NCBI GenBank assembly: GCA_002238425.1
Contig: MPMJ01000015.1
Coordinates: 1 to 64,000, forward strand
Length of the DNA stretch: 64,000 nucleotides
Source: SAR202 cluster bacterium bin16
Lineage (GTDB): Bacteria > Chloroflexota > Dehalococcoidia > Lucifugimonadales > Australimonadaceae
Direction of reading: 5' to 3'
In this document: positions 24,834-33,201 of the stretch, piece after piece
Numbering within the stretch: the stretch's first letter is position 1
Layout: each line of letters starts with the position of its first letter
Program-made: the position numbers and the translations under genes
Notes under the pieces: model-generated
Database searches by the model: none
Seen by the model: only the letters and a program-made list of their open reading frames with translations
What the model was told of the DNA's origin: nothing

Positions 24834-24851
24834 GGACGAGGGCTGTCCTTA
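24831..24851 (+). terminator. Weak hairpin at the lipoprotein stop
   Basis: TAAGGAC and GTCCTTA form a 7-bp stem around a 7-base loop starting at the stop codon. There is no T tract, so termination is uncertain. Confidence 0.3.
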
Positions 24852-24894
24852 CCCGAGAGGTGTGTAGGCCCCGCTCAACATGACACGGGACAGC

Positions 24895-25191
24895 CTACCG
24901 CCCGATGAGGTCCTCGCCGGAGAGGTGTTCGACGGTCTGCCCGGTGTCGGCGAACGTGCGGGTGACGCTCGTGGAGGCGTAGACCCACATGATCTTCATC
25001 GGCACGTCGCCGGTGTTGCGGAAGCAGTGGGTGACTCCGCCGGGCACGTTCAGTCCGGGAGGGAAGTGGCTGATGCCGGCGGTGAAGGCGTTGGTGCCGT
25101 CAGCGCCGCCGACGAGCGGGTAGGTCATCGCGCCGTTCCCCCGCGAGATCGGGGGCTGTTCGCCGAACCGCATGTATTTCAGGTCTGTCAT
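24895..25191 (-). CDS. Short cupin-like protein lacking the central motif
   Basis: A 98-residue protein. The N-terminal GISHFPPGLNVPGG and the C-terminal VTHCFRNTGDVPMKIMWVYA look like the two ends of a single-domain cupin. The middle, where the first cupin motif (HxH plus Glu) should lie, is absent: FPPG is followed almost directly by the THCFRN strand. About 40 residues seem to be missing without a frameshift. Metal binding is therefore doubtful. RBS AGAGGAG precedes ATG 25191. It lies downstream of the second ThDP enzyme in the same direction, so it may belong to that pathway. Confidence 0.6.
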   Translation of the reverse strand: MTDLKYMRFGEQPPISRGNGAMTYPLVGGADGTNAFTAGISHFPPGLNVPGGVTHCFRNTGDVPMKIMWVYASTSVTRTFADTGQTVEHLSGEDLIGR

Positions 25192-25210
25192 GGGGTGCTC
25201 CTCTTGCATC

Positions 25211-25236
25211 GGGCACCCACGAGGGATGCCCCTACA
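25211..25236. repeat. Dispersed repeat A
   Basis: GGGCACCCACGAGGGATGCC then CCTACA, between the ThDP gene and the cupin gene. It has one base difference from the 1415 copy. Confidence 0.75.
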
Positions 25237-25240
25237 CGTC

Positions 25241-27019
25241 CTACCGCTCGCCAACTTCGGTGACGACGTCCACGAGGGCGAGGCGGCCGTTCTCGACGAC
25301 CTCACGCTTGGCGCGTTCGAGGGCGCCGCGCAGGTCGGCGGGGTTGTCGACGGGGCCCTCGGCCCACGCGCCGAACGAGCGCGCCATGCCCGCGAAGTCC
25401 ACGTAGGGGTCGTCGATGTCGATGCCGATGGTCCTGCGCTCGATGGGCCTGCCCCGCACCTCCGCCATGAGGCCCTGGTGGCCGAGGTCGTTGCCGTAGG
25501 TGCGGTTGTTGTACATAACGACGAGCATCGGGATGCGGTGGTGGACGGCCGTCCAGACCGCGGCGGGCGTGAAGAGGAAGTCGCCGTCCGATTGGATGTT
25601 GATGGTGAGCCGCCCCTTGTCGCGGTTCGCCAGCGCGACGCCGAGGGCGTGGCCGAAGCCCATGCCGAGCCCGCCGCCGCCGCGCGACTCGATGACCTGG
25701 TGCGGGGCGTTGTAGTCCCAGAGGCGCTCCGTCCAGCCGCGCAGGTTGCCGTTGCCGAGCACCCAGTCCGTGTCCTTGACGACCTCCCACATCTCCGATG
25801 CGAGGTAGGGCAGGGCGATGGGTGACTCGCCGGAGCGGTTGGCCACGACGTCCGCTGCCTGCTTCTGCGCTCCGTCATGCAGCGCGGCGACCCGCCCGTG
25901 GCGCTCGCGCAACTCGCTCGAACGGTCGGGGCCGTCGTTGAGGCGGCGCTCGACGAGGTCGGCGAGCGCGGGGATGGCGAGCGCGGTGTCGGCCTGCACG
26001 GAGAGCGAGGTTGGGTAGAGTCCGCCGTAGTCCGCCGTCCAGCTGCGGATGGCGAGCTGGCGGAGCGACACGTCGATGAGCTTCGCGCCGGGCGGCAGCA
26101 GGTGCTGCAACTGGCGGGCGCGGTAGTCCTGCCCGGTGAGCGCCTGCTGGAGGTCGTACACGTCGAGCGTGAGCACGACGTCGGCCTCCTGCAGCAGTTG
26201 CCGCTTGGCCGTCGTGACGTTCAGCGGGTGGCGCGACGGGAAGTTGTAGAGGTCGCCACCGGAAACGACGGGCAGGGAGAGCAGCTCTGCAAGCCGCACG
26301 AGGCCGTTGGCCGCCTCCTCCGAGCGTCCGAGGAAATCGGCGAGGACGACAGGGCGCTGCGCGTCCACGAGCAGGCTTGCGGCCTGCTCGAGCGCGTCAG
26401 GGTCGGCCTGGAAGCGCGTCGGCGCCGGGAAGGAGTCGAAGTCCGGCATCTCGAACGGCTCGGTGAGCTGCTCCTCCTGCGTCGAAACGTCGAAATTGAC
26501 GTAGACCGGCCCCTCCGGCTGGCTGGTGGCGATGTGGTAGGCGCGGATGAGCGATTCGACCGACGCGCCGACGCTGGCGGGCTGGTCGTCCCACTTCACG
26601 TAGTCGCGGACGGCGTTGCCCTGGACGTTGGCGGTGTGTATCCACTCGATCCACGGTCGGCGCTCGTCGGCGGCCATGGGGCCGGTGCCGCCGAGCACGA
26701 GGACGGCGGAGCGGTTCGCGGACGCGTTGAAGATGGCCATAGTCGCGTGCAGCAGGCCGACGACGTTGTGGACGTAGGCCGCCATCGGCTTGCCCGCGGC
26801 CTTGCCGTAGCCGTGCGCGACGGCGACGGCAATCTCCTCGTGAGGGCAGAGGATGAGCTCGGGGCGCTCGTTTCCGAGGTAGTTGACGAGCGAGTCGTGG
26901 ACGCCCCGGAAGCTTGCGCCGGGGTTCATGGCGACGTACTCGATGCCGAGGCCGCGCAGTGTCTCGACGATGACGTCGGAGCCCCACTCGGCCTTGCTGA
27001 TGCGCCCGTTGGTGGTCAT
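25241..27019 (-). CDS. ThDP-dependent enzyme (acetolactate synthase/decarboxylase-like)
   Basis: A 592-residue intact paralogue of the disrupted gene at 9134-10961. The Pyr domain has NPGASFRGVHDS and the conserved Glu in PHEEIAVAVAHGYGK. The central domain follows. The PP domain carries IQSDGDFLFTPAAVW and NNRTYGNDLGHQG, matching the GDGx(24-27)NN ThDP/Mg motif with SDG for GDG. The shared RDYVKxDDQPAS string shows that the two paralogues form one subfamily, distinct from housekeeping acetolactate synthase. GGGAGGGAAGCGC precedes ATG 27019. The product is unknown; decarboxylation of a 2-oxoacid is the family reaction. Confidence 0.82.
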   Translation of the reverse strand: MTTNGRISKAEWGSDVIVETLRGLGIEYVAMNPGASFRGVHDSLVNYLGNERPELILCPHEEIAVAVAHGYGKAAGKPMAAYVHNVVGLLHATMAIFNASANRSAVLVLGGTGPMAADERRPWIEWIHTANVQGNAVRDYVKWDDQPASVGASVESLIRAYHIATSQPEGPVYVNFDVSTQEEQLTEPFEMPDFDSFPAPTRFQADPDALEQAASLLVDAQRPVVLADFLGRSEEAANGLVRLAELLSLPVVSGGDLYNFPSRHPLNVTTAKRQLLQEADVVLTLDVYDLQQALTGQDYRARQLQHLLPPGAKLIDVSLRQLAIRSWTADYGGLYPTSLSVQADTALAIPALADLVERRLNDGPDRSSELRERHGRVAALHDGAQKQAADVVANRSGESPIALPYLASEMWEVVKDTDWVLGNGNLRGWTERLWDYNAPHQVIESRGGGGLGMGFGHALGVALANRDKGRLTINIQSDGDFLFTPAAVWTAVHHRIPMLVVMYNNRTYGNDLGHQGLMAEVRGRPIERRTIGIDIDDPYVDFAGMARSFGAWAEGPVDNPADLRGALERAKREVVENGRLALVDVVTEVGER

Positions 27020-27113
27020 GCGCTTCCCTCCCAAGGGGTTGTGATGGGGGGAGTATACTCGCGTGCACACGGCACGCGCATTAGCTCCTGTCACACACTG
27101 TTTTCACTCCAAT

Positions 27114-27467
27114 TCAGGGCCGGATAGAATCTAGTGCTAGTTCAAGACGACCTTCTATACAAGTTCCACAGTAGCATCCGCCTCCGTCTGTGATTTTAGA
27201 AGCCAGATCTAGTGTCCGCAGTCCCATAACAGGCATTGGGTAAGCAATGCGTGCATAGATGGTCAATTCGTCGTTCATTTCCAAGTCTATTGAAGGAACA
27301 TCCGCTCGAAATATGAGGAAACCGGCTTCGTATTCGTAGGCTGCGCCACGTGCAGGAAGGCCATGGCATTTTCCTATCAACGGGAGTCTGGCCTGCTGGT
27401 CTACAAAAACCGTCAGAGGTTTGACGGGTCTTTCCTGCATTTCCATGATGAGATCAGCGATGAGCAT
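27114..27467 (-). CDS. Hypothetical protein coupled to an HNH nuclease
   Basis: A 117-residue protein beginning MLIADLIMEMQERPVKP, with alternating hydrophobic strands suggesting a beta-rich fold and a CYCGTC motif near residue 97 that could bind metal. No family is recognised. It starts 4 bases after the HNH gene stop, with AAAGG upstream, so the two are translated together. GC content is lower than in the neighbours. Its tight coupling suggests an accessory, specificity or immunity role, which is inference. Confidence 0.55.
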   Translation of the reverse strand: MLIADLIMEMQERPVKPLTVFVDQQARLPLIGKCHGLPARGAAYEYEAGFLIFRADVPSIDLEMNDELTIYARIAYPMPVMGLRTLDLASKITDGGGCYCGTCIEGRLELALDSIRP

Positions 27468-27471
27468 CACA

Positions 27472-28233
27472 TTAACCTTTGAAGATGTGCTCTCTATGGT
27501 AGCGGAGAAACTGCTTGTCAGGCTCGAATTTCTCCGGGCGGAGTATGGGTTGCCCGTCGTAGTGGCCAATGGCCGACGCGAAGAACTCGTCGTTGTCGGG
27601 TCTGTGCTTACGCGAGACGCGGACGACCAATTCATCGTCCAGAGTCAAGAGACCCGCGTCGAACGCTTTGTCATGCAGCGTGGATAGCAAGAGTCCATTC
27701 TTCGGATTCAATCTGTTCTGCTCGTCTACGCGCCAAGGAACGATGTGGCTCGCTACGAGTAGGGCCGGTAACGATAGCCCTGTGATACAGCATTGCTCGT
27801 TGTAGGCGCTCATCACGGAATTGCGGAAGAACTGTTGCCCAACCCGAGCCTGGGCCTCTACAGGACGGTCTTCACCTTCGCGGTCAGATTGTTCTTCATC
27901 AGGTGCGCTCGGAATCAGCTGTGCTCTGGTGGAGATAGCAATAACCGCCTCCTCCGAAGCGATAGCAAACTTCTCCCAGTCGCTCTGCATTTCGTCCCAC
28001 ATTGATCGGTCAGCCGAGGATGCTCGGTTGAGACTTCTACGGCCGGGAGACATCGTTGAATCCAGGCTTGCGATGTTCCAGAGCTTCATTTTCAGGGACG
28101 CCCGTGAACGGCCTATCGCTTGCGCGTACCGGACGATGTCAGGGTCGGCTTCTCTGAACCGGCTGCATGGCAGCCGATGGTATAAAGCAAAGGCCACAAG
28201 CAACTCAGTCCGAGTCCAATTGCCTGTTGCCAT
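27472..28233 (-). CDS. HNH endonuclease
   Basis: A 253-residue protein. The N-terminal about 90 residues (NWTRTELLVAFALYHRLP, then ARYAQAIGRS-type helices reading IGRSRASLKMKLWN) form a domain often found in front of HNH nucleases. The C-terminal HNH has CCITG, ASHIVPW (catalytic His) and NPKNGLLLSTLHDKAFD (Asn and second His). Such proteins are usually annotated as restriction-type endonucleases. No methyltransferase is adjacent, so a modification-dependent or standalone defence role is possible. Lower GC than flanking genes suggests transfer. GGAGGGCAC precedes the ATG. Confidence 0.8.
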   Translation of the reverse strand: MATGNWTRTELLVAFALYHRLPCSRFREADPDIVRYAQAIGRSRASLKMKLWNIASLDSTMSPGRRSLNRASSADRSMWDEMQSDWEKFAIASEEAVIAISTRAQLIPSAPDEEQSDREGEDRPVEAQARVGQQFFRNSVMSAYNEQCCITGLSLPALLVASHIVPWRVDEQNRLNPKNGLLLSTLHDKAFDAGLLTLDDELVVRVSRKHRPDNDEFFASAIGHYDGQPILRPEKFEPDKQFLRYHREHIFKG

Positions 28234-28257
28234 GTGCCCTCCTTGGACGGCGCTCTC

Positions 28258-29349
28258 CTAGATAACGGCGCGGCCTTCGAAGCGCTCGAGCCAGCGGGGG
28301 ATGACTTCCTTGTTGAAGACGTGCTCCGGCAACTGGCCGCGCAAGGCGCGCAGCACGTCCTCCGTGCCCCACTCAATGCCGGGGCCGATGCCCGCGCCGT
28401 GGTTGTGCGCCGCGACGTGCGGCGAGAGCAGGACGCGCTCGTCCATCTGGCGCAGCGGGCTGTCCATCGGAAGCGGCTCGACCCCGAACAACGCCAGCCC
28501 CGGAGCCCCGGCGGGGCCCGCTCTTCGGGCGGCGGAGCGCGCGATGGTCTCGTTCTGCAGAGCGGCGACGAGCGCCTTCTCGTCGATCACGGGGCCGCGC
28601 GAAGTGTTGAGGAGGATGGCAGTCGGCTTCATCATGCCGAGTTCCCGCTCGCCGATCATGTGGTGCGTCTCCGCCGTGAGGATGACGTGGAGCGTCACGA
28701 CGTCGGACTCCTGCAGGAGAGTGTCGAGGTCGACGCGCTCGACGTTCGCGTGGATGAAGCGGTCGATGGGCTGGTAAGGGTCGTAGGCGATCATGCGGAC
28801 GCGCCAGGGCGCGAGCATCTGGGCGAGCCGTCCGCCGATGCGCCCCAGTCCCACGATGCCGACCGTCAGGCCGGGGTAACCGTCCTCGCGCCGTCCGAGG
28901 TGGGTCGCGGTGAGCGCCGGCGTCCGCCAGGCCGTGCCCTGCTTCAGCGCAGCGTCGCGCTGGCGGGACTTCTTGAGCAGCGTGAGCAACTGCTGCATCG
29001 TGGTCTCGACGACCCCGCCCCAGTTCGCCTCGGTCGGCGCGTGCGTGACGATGATGCCGAGTTCCGTGGCGACGTCGGTGTCGATCTCGTCGACGCCGAC
29101 GGTGTACTTGGCGACGATGCGGAGCTGCTCGGAGGCGAGCATCACGCCGCGGTCTATGCGTCCGCCCTTGATGGACGTGCCGACGAGCGCGTCGGCGTCG
29201 ACGGCCATCGCGGCAATCTCATCGGTGGTGTTGCCGGTGGGGTCGGCCCACGAGGCCTTGCCGAGCGTGACGTCGCATCCGGCCTCCTCGAACCGCTGGT
29301 AGCTCCGCTCATCACCGGGCGCAAAGACGACGACCTTGGGTGCGGTCAT
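28258..29349 (-). CDS. D-isomer-specific 2-hydroxyacid dehydrogenase
   Basis: A 363-residue NAD-dependent dehydrogenase related to phosphoglycerate dehydrogenase. The Rossmann motif is GIVGLGRIGGRLAQ, the catalytic Arg is in LNTSRGPVID, and the catalytic His is in LLSPHVAAHNHG. The usual IAGxGLDVFxxEPLP segment is interrupted by about 13 residues (RSAARRAGPAGAP) encoded by a GC-rich palindromic stretch at about 28498-28540, a likely in-frame repeat insertion. Its effect on activity is unclear because it precedes the EPLP loop near the active-site Glu. AGGAGGGAGTC precedes ATG 29349. Confidence 0.83.
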   Translation of the reverse strand: MTAPKVVVFAPGDERSYQRFEEAGCDVTLGKASWADPTGNTTDEIAAMAVDADALVGTSIKGGRIDRGVMLASEQLRIVAKYTVGVDEIDTDVATELGIIVTHAPTEANWGGVVETTMQQLLTLLKKSRQRDAALKQGTAWRTPALTATHLGRREDGYPGLTVGIVGLGRIGGRLAQMLAPWRVRMIAYDPYQPIDRFIHANVERVDLDTLLQESDVVTLHVILTAETHHMIGERELGMMKPTAILLNTSRGPVIDEKALVAALQNETIARSAARRAGPAGAPGLALFGVEPLPMDSPLRQMDERVLLSPHVAAHNHGAGIGPGIEWGTEDVLRALRGQLPEHVFNKEVIPRWLERFEGRAVI

Positions 29350-29431
29350 GACTCCCTCCTGCTGCGTAGCGCGCGGGCGCAATGATGCGCTACCGCACCC
29401 ATCGGCGCAAGGCGGGGAGGGATGGTCAGCC

Positions 29432-30237
29432 CTATTGCGGCGTGAGCGCCAGCAGCACTTCGACGCGGACCTCGTCCTCGACGCTCACGACGCTGCGGGC
29501 GGTCGGCACGGGTTCGCCGATCTGGTCCCAGGTGAACGTCGAGCGCCCGAGTACGAAGACCTCGTCGCCGTCGTCGCGGGCGGTGATGGCGAACGTGAGG
29601 GGCACGTCCATGCCGTTGATGTTGAGCGTGCCCACGACCTCAGTCGTTACCTCGTCGCCGTTCGTGAAACCGCCGGGCAGAGGGGTCAGGTTCCCGAAAG
29701 TTACGCTCGCGGTCGGCTGGCCCGGAAACATGCGGCTCTGCACGTAGCGGTCGCGGAACGGTTCGTCGCTCTCCATGCTGTGCAGGTTCACCGTAACGAC
29801 CGAGGCTTCGCCGTCGAGCCGCACCTCGCCGCTCAGGCCGGTGGTGCGCATCACGGCCTCGTAGTTCGGGATCGAAACGTTGGCGAGCACCTCGCCAACG
29901 GAGAAGGTCGCCTCGGAACCCTCTGACACGACGAACACGATGCCGTCGACCTGCCCGGTTGAGCGCTCGGCGGGCTCGGCCTGCTCCTCAGTGGGCTCTG
30001 GATGGTGTTCGGCGGGAGTAGGCGTGGGGGTGGGAGCTGCCGCTGCGGCGTCGGTTGGGGTGGGGGCCGGTGTGGGGGTGACCGCGGCGACGTTGGCGGG
30101 GGGGGGCGGGGAGGGGGGTGGGGGGGGGGGGGGGGGGGGGGGGTGGGGGGGGGGTCGGTGCAGGCGGAGAGGGCGAGCAGCACGGCGAGCGCCAGCGGCA
30201 GGATGAGTTTCGGGTATCGAGAGGCGAAAGCGGGCAT
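29432..30237 (-). CDS. YceI-family lipoprotein, frame-disrupted by a poly-G tract
   Basis: Two reading frames belong to one gene. From ATG 30237 (AGGAG upstream) there is a lipoprotein signal ending LLALSAC. Then a Pro/Thr linker is encoded by a tract of G on the plus strand (30097-30154, C on the coding strand). The C-terminal YceI-like domain (FVVSEGSEATFSVGEV, then FRDRYVQSRMFP, LNINGMDVPLTFAI) is in a different frame from about 30090. YceI proteins are lipocalin-like isoprenoid or polar-lipid binders. The broken linker may be a sequencing error in a homopolymer, or a phase-variable switch. Confidence 0.7.
30097..30154. repeat. Long poly-G tract in the YceI lipoprotein linker
   Basis: The plus strand contains an uninterrupted run of 24 G (30120-30143), one T, then 10 more G, preceded by shorter G runs. 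It is inside the linker-coding region and shifts the frame. Such runs are error-prone in sequencing. Confidence 0.85.
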
Positions 30238-30254
30238 CGGCAACTCCTGAAGTG

Positions 30255-30770
30255 CTATGCGTCGATTCTATATGTGTCGTACCCGGCGCGGGGCGGCAGC
30301 TCCAGCCGTCCGCTCTCCTGGTCGCCCTGCCCGGCGAAACCGATGCCCACGGCAGCCGCGACGACGAGCGCCACGACGATGACCGGCCATCGCGAGGCGA
30401 GCGGCACTCGTGCGAACAGGGGCGTGAGCACGGCGATGCCGCCGAACGCTATCGCGGCGAGCGGCACGCTGAACGCGACCATGCGCGTCAGCATCGTCCC
30501 GGTGGCGAACGCCACACCCACCCAGATGAAGAAGCCAACAGCCATGAGTGCGGCGAAACGGGGCACGGCATTCGGCGCGTCGCTCAGCCTCCGCCAGGCG
30601 AGGCCGCTCACCAGCGCGAGCAGCAGCACGCCCCAGGTGACGCTCGCGGAGTTCAGGAGGGCGTCGTGCGGCGAGTGCAGCGGCAGCGAGACGAGCGCGG
30701 CCACGACAGCGGAGAGCGCTCCCGCAAGAAGCGCTCCGCGTACGGGGGCGGGGCTGGGGTTAGGGTCCAT
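30255..30770 (-). CDS. Hypothetical integral membrane protein
   Basis: A 171-residue protein with about five hydrophobic helices (GALLAGALSAVVAALVSL; ASVTWGVLLLALVSGLA; FAALMAVGFFIWVGVAF; MVAFSVPLAAIAFGGIAVL; WPVIVVALVVAAAVGIGF) and a short polar tail. No family is recognised. It lies 17 bp upstream of the YceI lipoprotein gene in the same direction, so the two may be co-transcribed. Confidence 0.6.
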   Translation of the reverse strand: MDPNPSPAPVRGALLAGALSAVVAALVSLPLHSPHDALLNSASVTWGVLLLALVSGLAWRRLSDAPNAVPRFAALMAVGFFIWVGVAFATGTMLTRMVAFSVPLAAIAFGGIAVLTPLFARVPLASRWPVIVVALVVAAAVGIGFAGQGDQESGRLELPPRAGYDTYRIDA

Positions 30771-30834
30771 GCACCGGATGATACGTTACGGGAGGGAGGG
30801 CGGTTTTACGCGCGGCATGAGCGGGGAGCGGGGC

Positions 30835-30909
30835 TGGAGCCACCGAACGGATTCGAACCGTTGACCTGCTGTTTACGAAACAGCTGCTCTGCCACTGAGC
30901 TACGGTGGC
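30835..30909 (-). tRNA. tRNA-Thr (CGT anticodon)
   Basis: The minus strand folds into a cloverleaf. The acceptor stem is GCCACCG/CGGTGGC, the D arm GCTCAGTGGCAGAGC, the anticodon arm GCTGT-TTCGTAA-ACAGC with anticodon CGT, and the T arm has GGTTCGAATCC. Position 73 is T, and CCA is encoded at 30835-30837. It reads ACG codons. Confidence 0.95.
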
Positions 30910-30948
30910 TCTCGGAGGAACGCCCCTCGTCCGAGGAGACGCGGGAAC

Positions 30949-30957
30949 ATTCTAGCA
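30949..30957 (-). promoter_or_regulatory. Extended -10 promoter of tRNA-Thr
   Basis: TGCTAGAAT on the minus strand, about 40 bases upstream of the mature tRNA 5' end. It has the same form as the aroA and Rieske promoters. Confidence 0.5.
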
Positions 30958-30990
30958 CCCAGCCCGGGAGGCGCTCACGCGTGGCACGGC

Positions 30991-32385
30991 TCACGCGTCC
31001 TCGTTCTTGCTGAGCAGGTGACGCGCCACTGCGTACACGGCGATGAGCACCGCCCATAGTACGAGTGCAGTGCGTACGGTGTGGCGGACCGGCGCAGCGC
31101 GCAGGACGGGCGGGCTGGCGATGAGCATCATCACGATGGCGGCGAGGAACATGAACGAGAAGATGGTGAAGGCCTGTTCGTAGCTGCCGGTCTGGTCGCG
31201 TATCCAGGCGGCTGCGAGCGGCCCCACAGGGTTGATGAACGCCGTCATCAGCCCCATCTGGCCGCGTATGCCTCCCACGGAGCGGCGTCCGAAGTAGTTC
31301 GGCACGATGATGCGCTGGCTCACGGTCCAGCCGCCCTGCGCGACCCCGAACACGACGCCGAAGAGCACCGCCCCCGCGAATGTGTGCGCGTTGATGATGA
31401 CGACCATGGAACCGAAGTAGAGGAGCGAGACTATCGCGATGACGAAGCGCACGTGGAGGCGGTCCATCACCCAGCCCCAGGGCACGGTCATCACCGCCGA
31501 GATGGCAGCGAATATGAACACGATGACGACCGAGCTCTCGAAGGAGACACCCCGCGTCTGGAAGTGCGGCGCGGCGTGGAGGTTCGTCGCGGTCTGGGCG
31601 AAGAACATGATGGAGGTGGTGAGCAGGATGAGCCAGAAGGCGGCTGTCTTCCGCGCCTGGGACGTCGTCCACTGCGCCTCAGTCTCGCGTGGCTCTCCCT
31701 CGCTGCCGTTCGTTGGCTCGGAGGGCGGTTCGCCGTCGGGCAGCAGGCCGTAGTCCTCCGGTCTGCGCCGGAGATAGACGAGCGCCGGTGCAGTGACGAG
31801 CAGGATCGCGGAGATAGCGAGCAGGCCGAAGGCCCAACGCCAACTGAGCAGCACGATGATCACTGCTGCGGCGAGCGGGACGAGCGCCTGCCCCGCGCGC
31901 AGGCCGAACCCCGCGAAGGACGTCGCCGTGCCGCGTTTGCGGATGAACCAGTTGGCGATGGCGACCGTCGTGCCGATCTGCACGCCCGCGATAGCAAATG
32001 CGCGCCCCGTGCCGAAGAAGAGCCACATCTGCCACGGCGCCTGCATGAACGCGAGCCCCACCATGCAGCCCGCGAGCACCATGCCGGAGAGCGCCATGAT
32101 GGTGCGCGTGCCGTAGCGGTCCATCACCCTGCCGATGACGGCGGTGAGGATGGAACCGGAGAAGCTGCCGATGGTGAACGACGCCGCGATCTCCCACGAT
32201 TCCCAGCCCGTCTCCTCGCGGATCGGCTCGAACCAGACGCTGAGCACCGGCCCGTAGAAGACGGACGACGCGAAGGAGACGATGAGGGCCGTCCACGCGA
32301 TGGCCCAGCCATAATAGGCGTCGAACGGCCAGAAGAGGTTCGTGCGCCTGCGCGGGCGAGGGGCGATCAGGCTAGGTCCAGCCAC
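30991..32385 (-). CDS. MFS transporter
   Basis: A 464-residue permease with 12 hydrophobic segments in two halves. The loop motif DRYGTR (GRVMDRYGTRTIM) after helix 2 and MDRLHVRF after helix 8 are MFS signatures. A hydrophilic central loop of about 40 residues (GEPPSEPTNGSEGEPRE) separates the halves. The arrangement resembles the monocarboxylate/oxalate-formate antiporter group. The GTG start overlaps the end of the class II aldolase gene by 14 bp, so the two are coupled. The substrate is probably an organic acid related to that enzyme, by inference. Confidence 0.8.
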   Translation of the reverse strand: MAGPSLIAPRPRRRTNLFWPFDAYYGWAIAWTALIVSFASSVFYGPVLSVWFEPIREETGWESWEIAASFTIGSFSGSILTAVIGRVMDRYGTRTIMALSGMVLAGCMVGLAFMQAPWQMWLFFGTGRAFAIAGVQIGTTVAIANWFIRKRGTATSFAGFGLRAGQALVPLAAAVIIVLLSWRWAFGLLAISAILLVTAPALVYLRRRPEDYGLLPDGEPPSEPTNGSEGEPRETEAQWTTSQARKTAAFWLILLTTSIMFFAQTATNLHAAPHFQTRGVSFESSVVIVFIFAAISAVMTVPWGWVMDRLHVRFVIAIVSLLYFGSMVVIINAHTFAGAVLFGVVFGVAQGGWTVSQRIIVPNYFGRRSVGGIRGQMGLMTAFINPVGPLAAAWIRDQTGSYEQAFTIFSFMFLAAIVMMLIASPPVLRAAPVRHTVRTALVLWAVLIAVYAVARHLLSKNEDA

Positions 32386-33109
32386 GGTTCCACGGTTCGC
32401 CGCGGGCCAGTTTCCTCGTGTAGTAGCGCCAGTCGTCGGAGTGGTCGACCTTGGGGCGGTTGATGGAAGCCTGGCGCTCGCTCATCTTGCGGGCGTTGCC
32501 GGCCATCTCCTCCTGGAACGCGCCGTCGACATGGTCGAACCCCAGCATCCGCGCGGCCTGGATGATCTTGGCCGTGCGCTCCATGTGGACGGCGGTGAAG
32601 CACGCCTCGTCGATACTCTTGCCCACGGTGACGATGCCGTGGCCGTTGATGGTCAGGCCGGGCGCGTCTCCGAGCGTTCGTGCTATGGCGTCGCCGTCCG
32701 CATCGTCGGAGACGTAGGTGGGCACGGGGTACACCGGCAGGCCTTCGCCGAACTTCGCGGAGGCGAGGTGGACGCCGTTGATGGGCACGCCCGCCAGGCC
32801 GAGCACGATGCACATGTTGGCGTGCGCGTGTACGATGGCGTTGACCTCAGGCTTGGCGCGGAAGATGCGCGTGTAGATGGCGGCCTCGCCCGGCACGGTG
32901 CCGTCACCGGAGAGCTTGTTGCCGTCCATGTCGAACTGCATCATCCAGTTCTCCGCTCCGGGGAGCTGCGGCGCGCGCAGCATCTTGACCGCGATGCCCT
33001 CGTCGTTCGGCAGCCGCACGCCGACGTGCCCGATGATGTCCCCGAACTCCCACTCGATGATGGTGGACGCCGTTACGAGGTCGCTCTGCAGTTCGTCCGC
33101 TTCGCTCAT
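32372..33109 (-). CDS. Class II aldolase/adducin family protein
   Basis: A 245-residue protein with the zinc-binding HAHAN motif (residues about 94-98) and a third His in INGHGIVTVG, typical of fuculose-1-phosphate aldolase relatives. The Glu base expected in the early-middle region lies near GEAAIYTRIF. Many members are decarboxylases or aldolases acting on hydroxy acids. It is followed by the MFS gene with a 14-bp overlap and preceded by an amidohydrolase, so the three probably form one catabolic unit. Confidence 0.8.
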   Translation of the reverse strand: MSEADELQSDLVTASTIIEWEFGDIIGHVGVRLPNDEGIAVKMLRAPQLPGAENWMMQFDMDGNKLSGDGTVPGEAAIYTRIFRAKPEVNAIVHAHANMCIVLGLAGVPINGVHLASAKFGEGLPVYPVPTYVSDDADGDAIARTLGDAPGLTINGHGIVTVGKSIDEACFTAVHMERTAKIIQAARMLGFDHVDGAFQEEMAGNARKMSERQASINRPKVDHSDDWRYYTRKLARGEPWNRGWT

Positions 33110-33201
33110 GGGGAACCTCCATGCTCAGGTGTGGTGGTTTCCACTACCGCTCCCCGGCTGTGTGGCCTGCCGGTGAGGCGCCAGTGCAGTGGGGGCGCGC
33201 C

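Noticed and set aside
27080-27110. TGTCACACACTG near the HNH module as a copy of the ATPase leader motif
   Set aside because: Only about seven bases match and none of the rest of the 59-bp leader is present.
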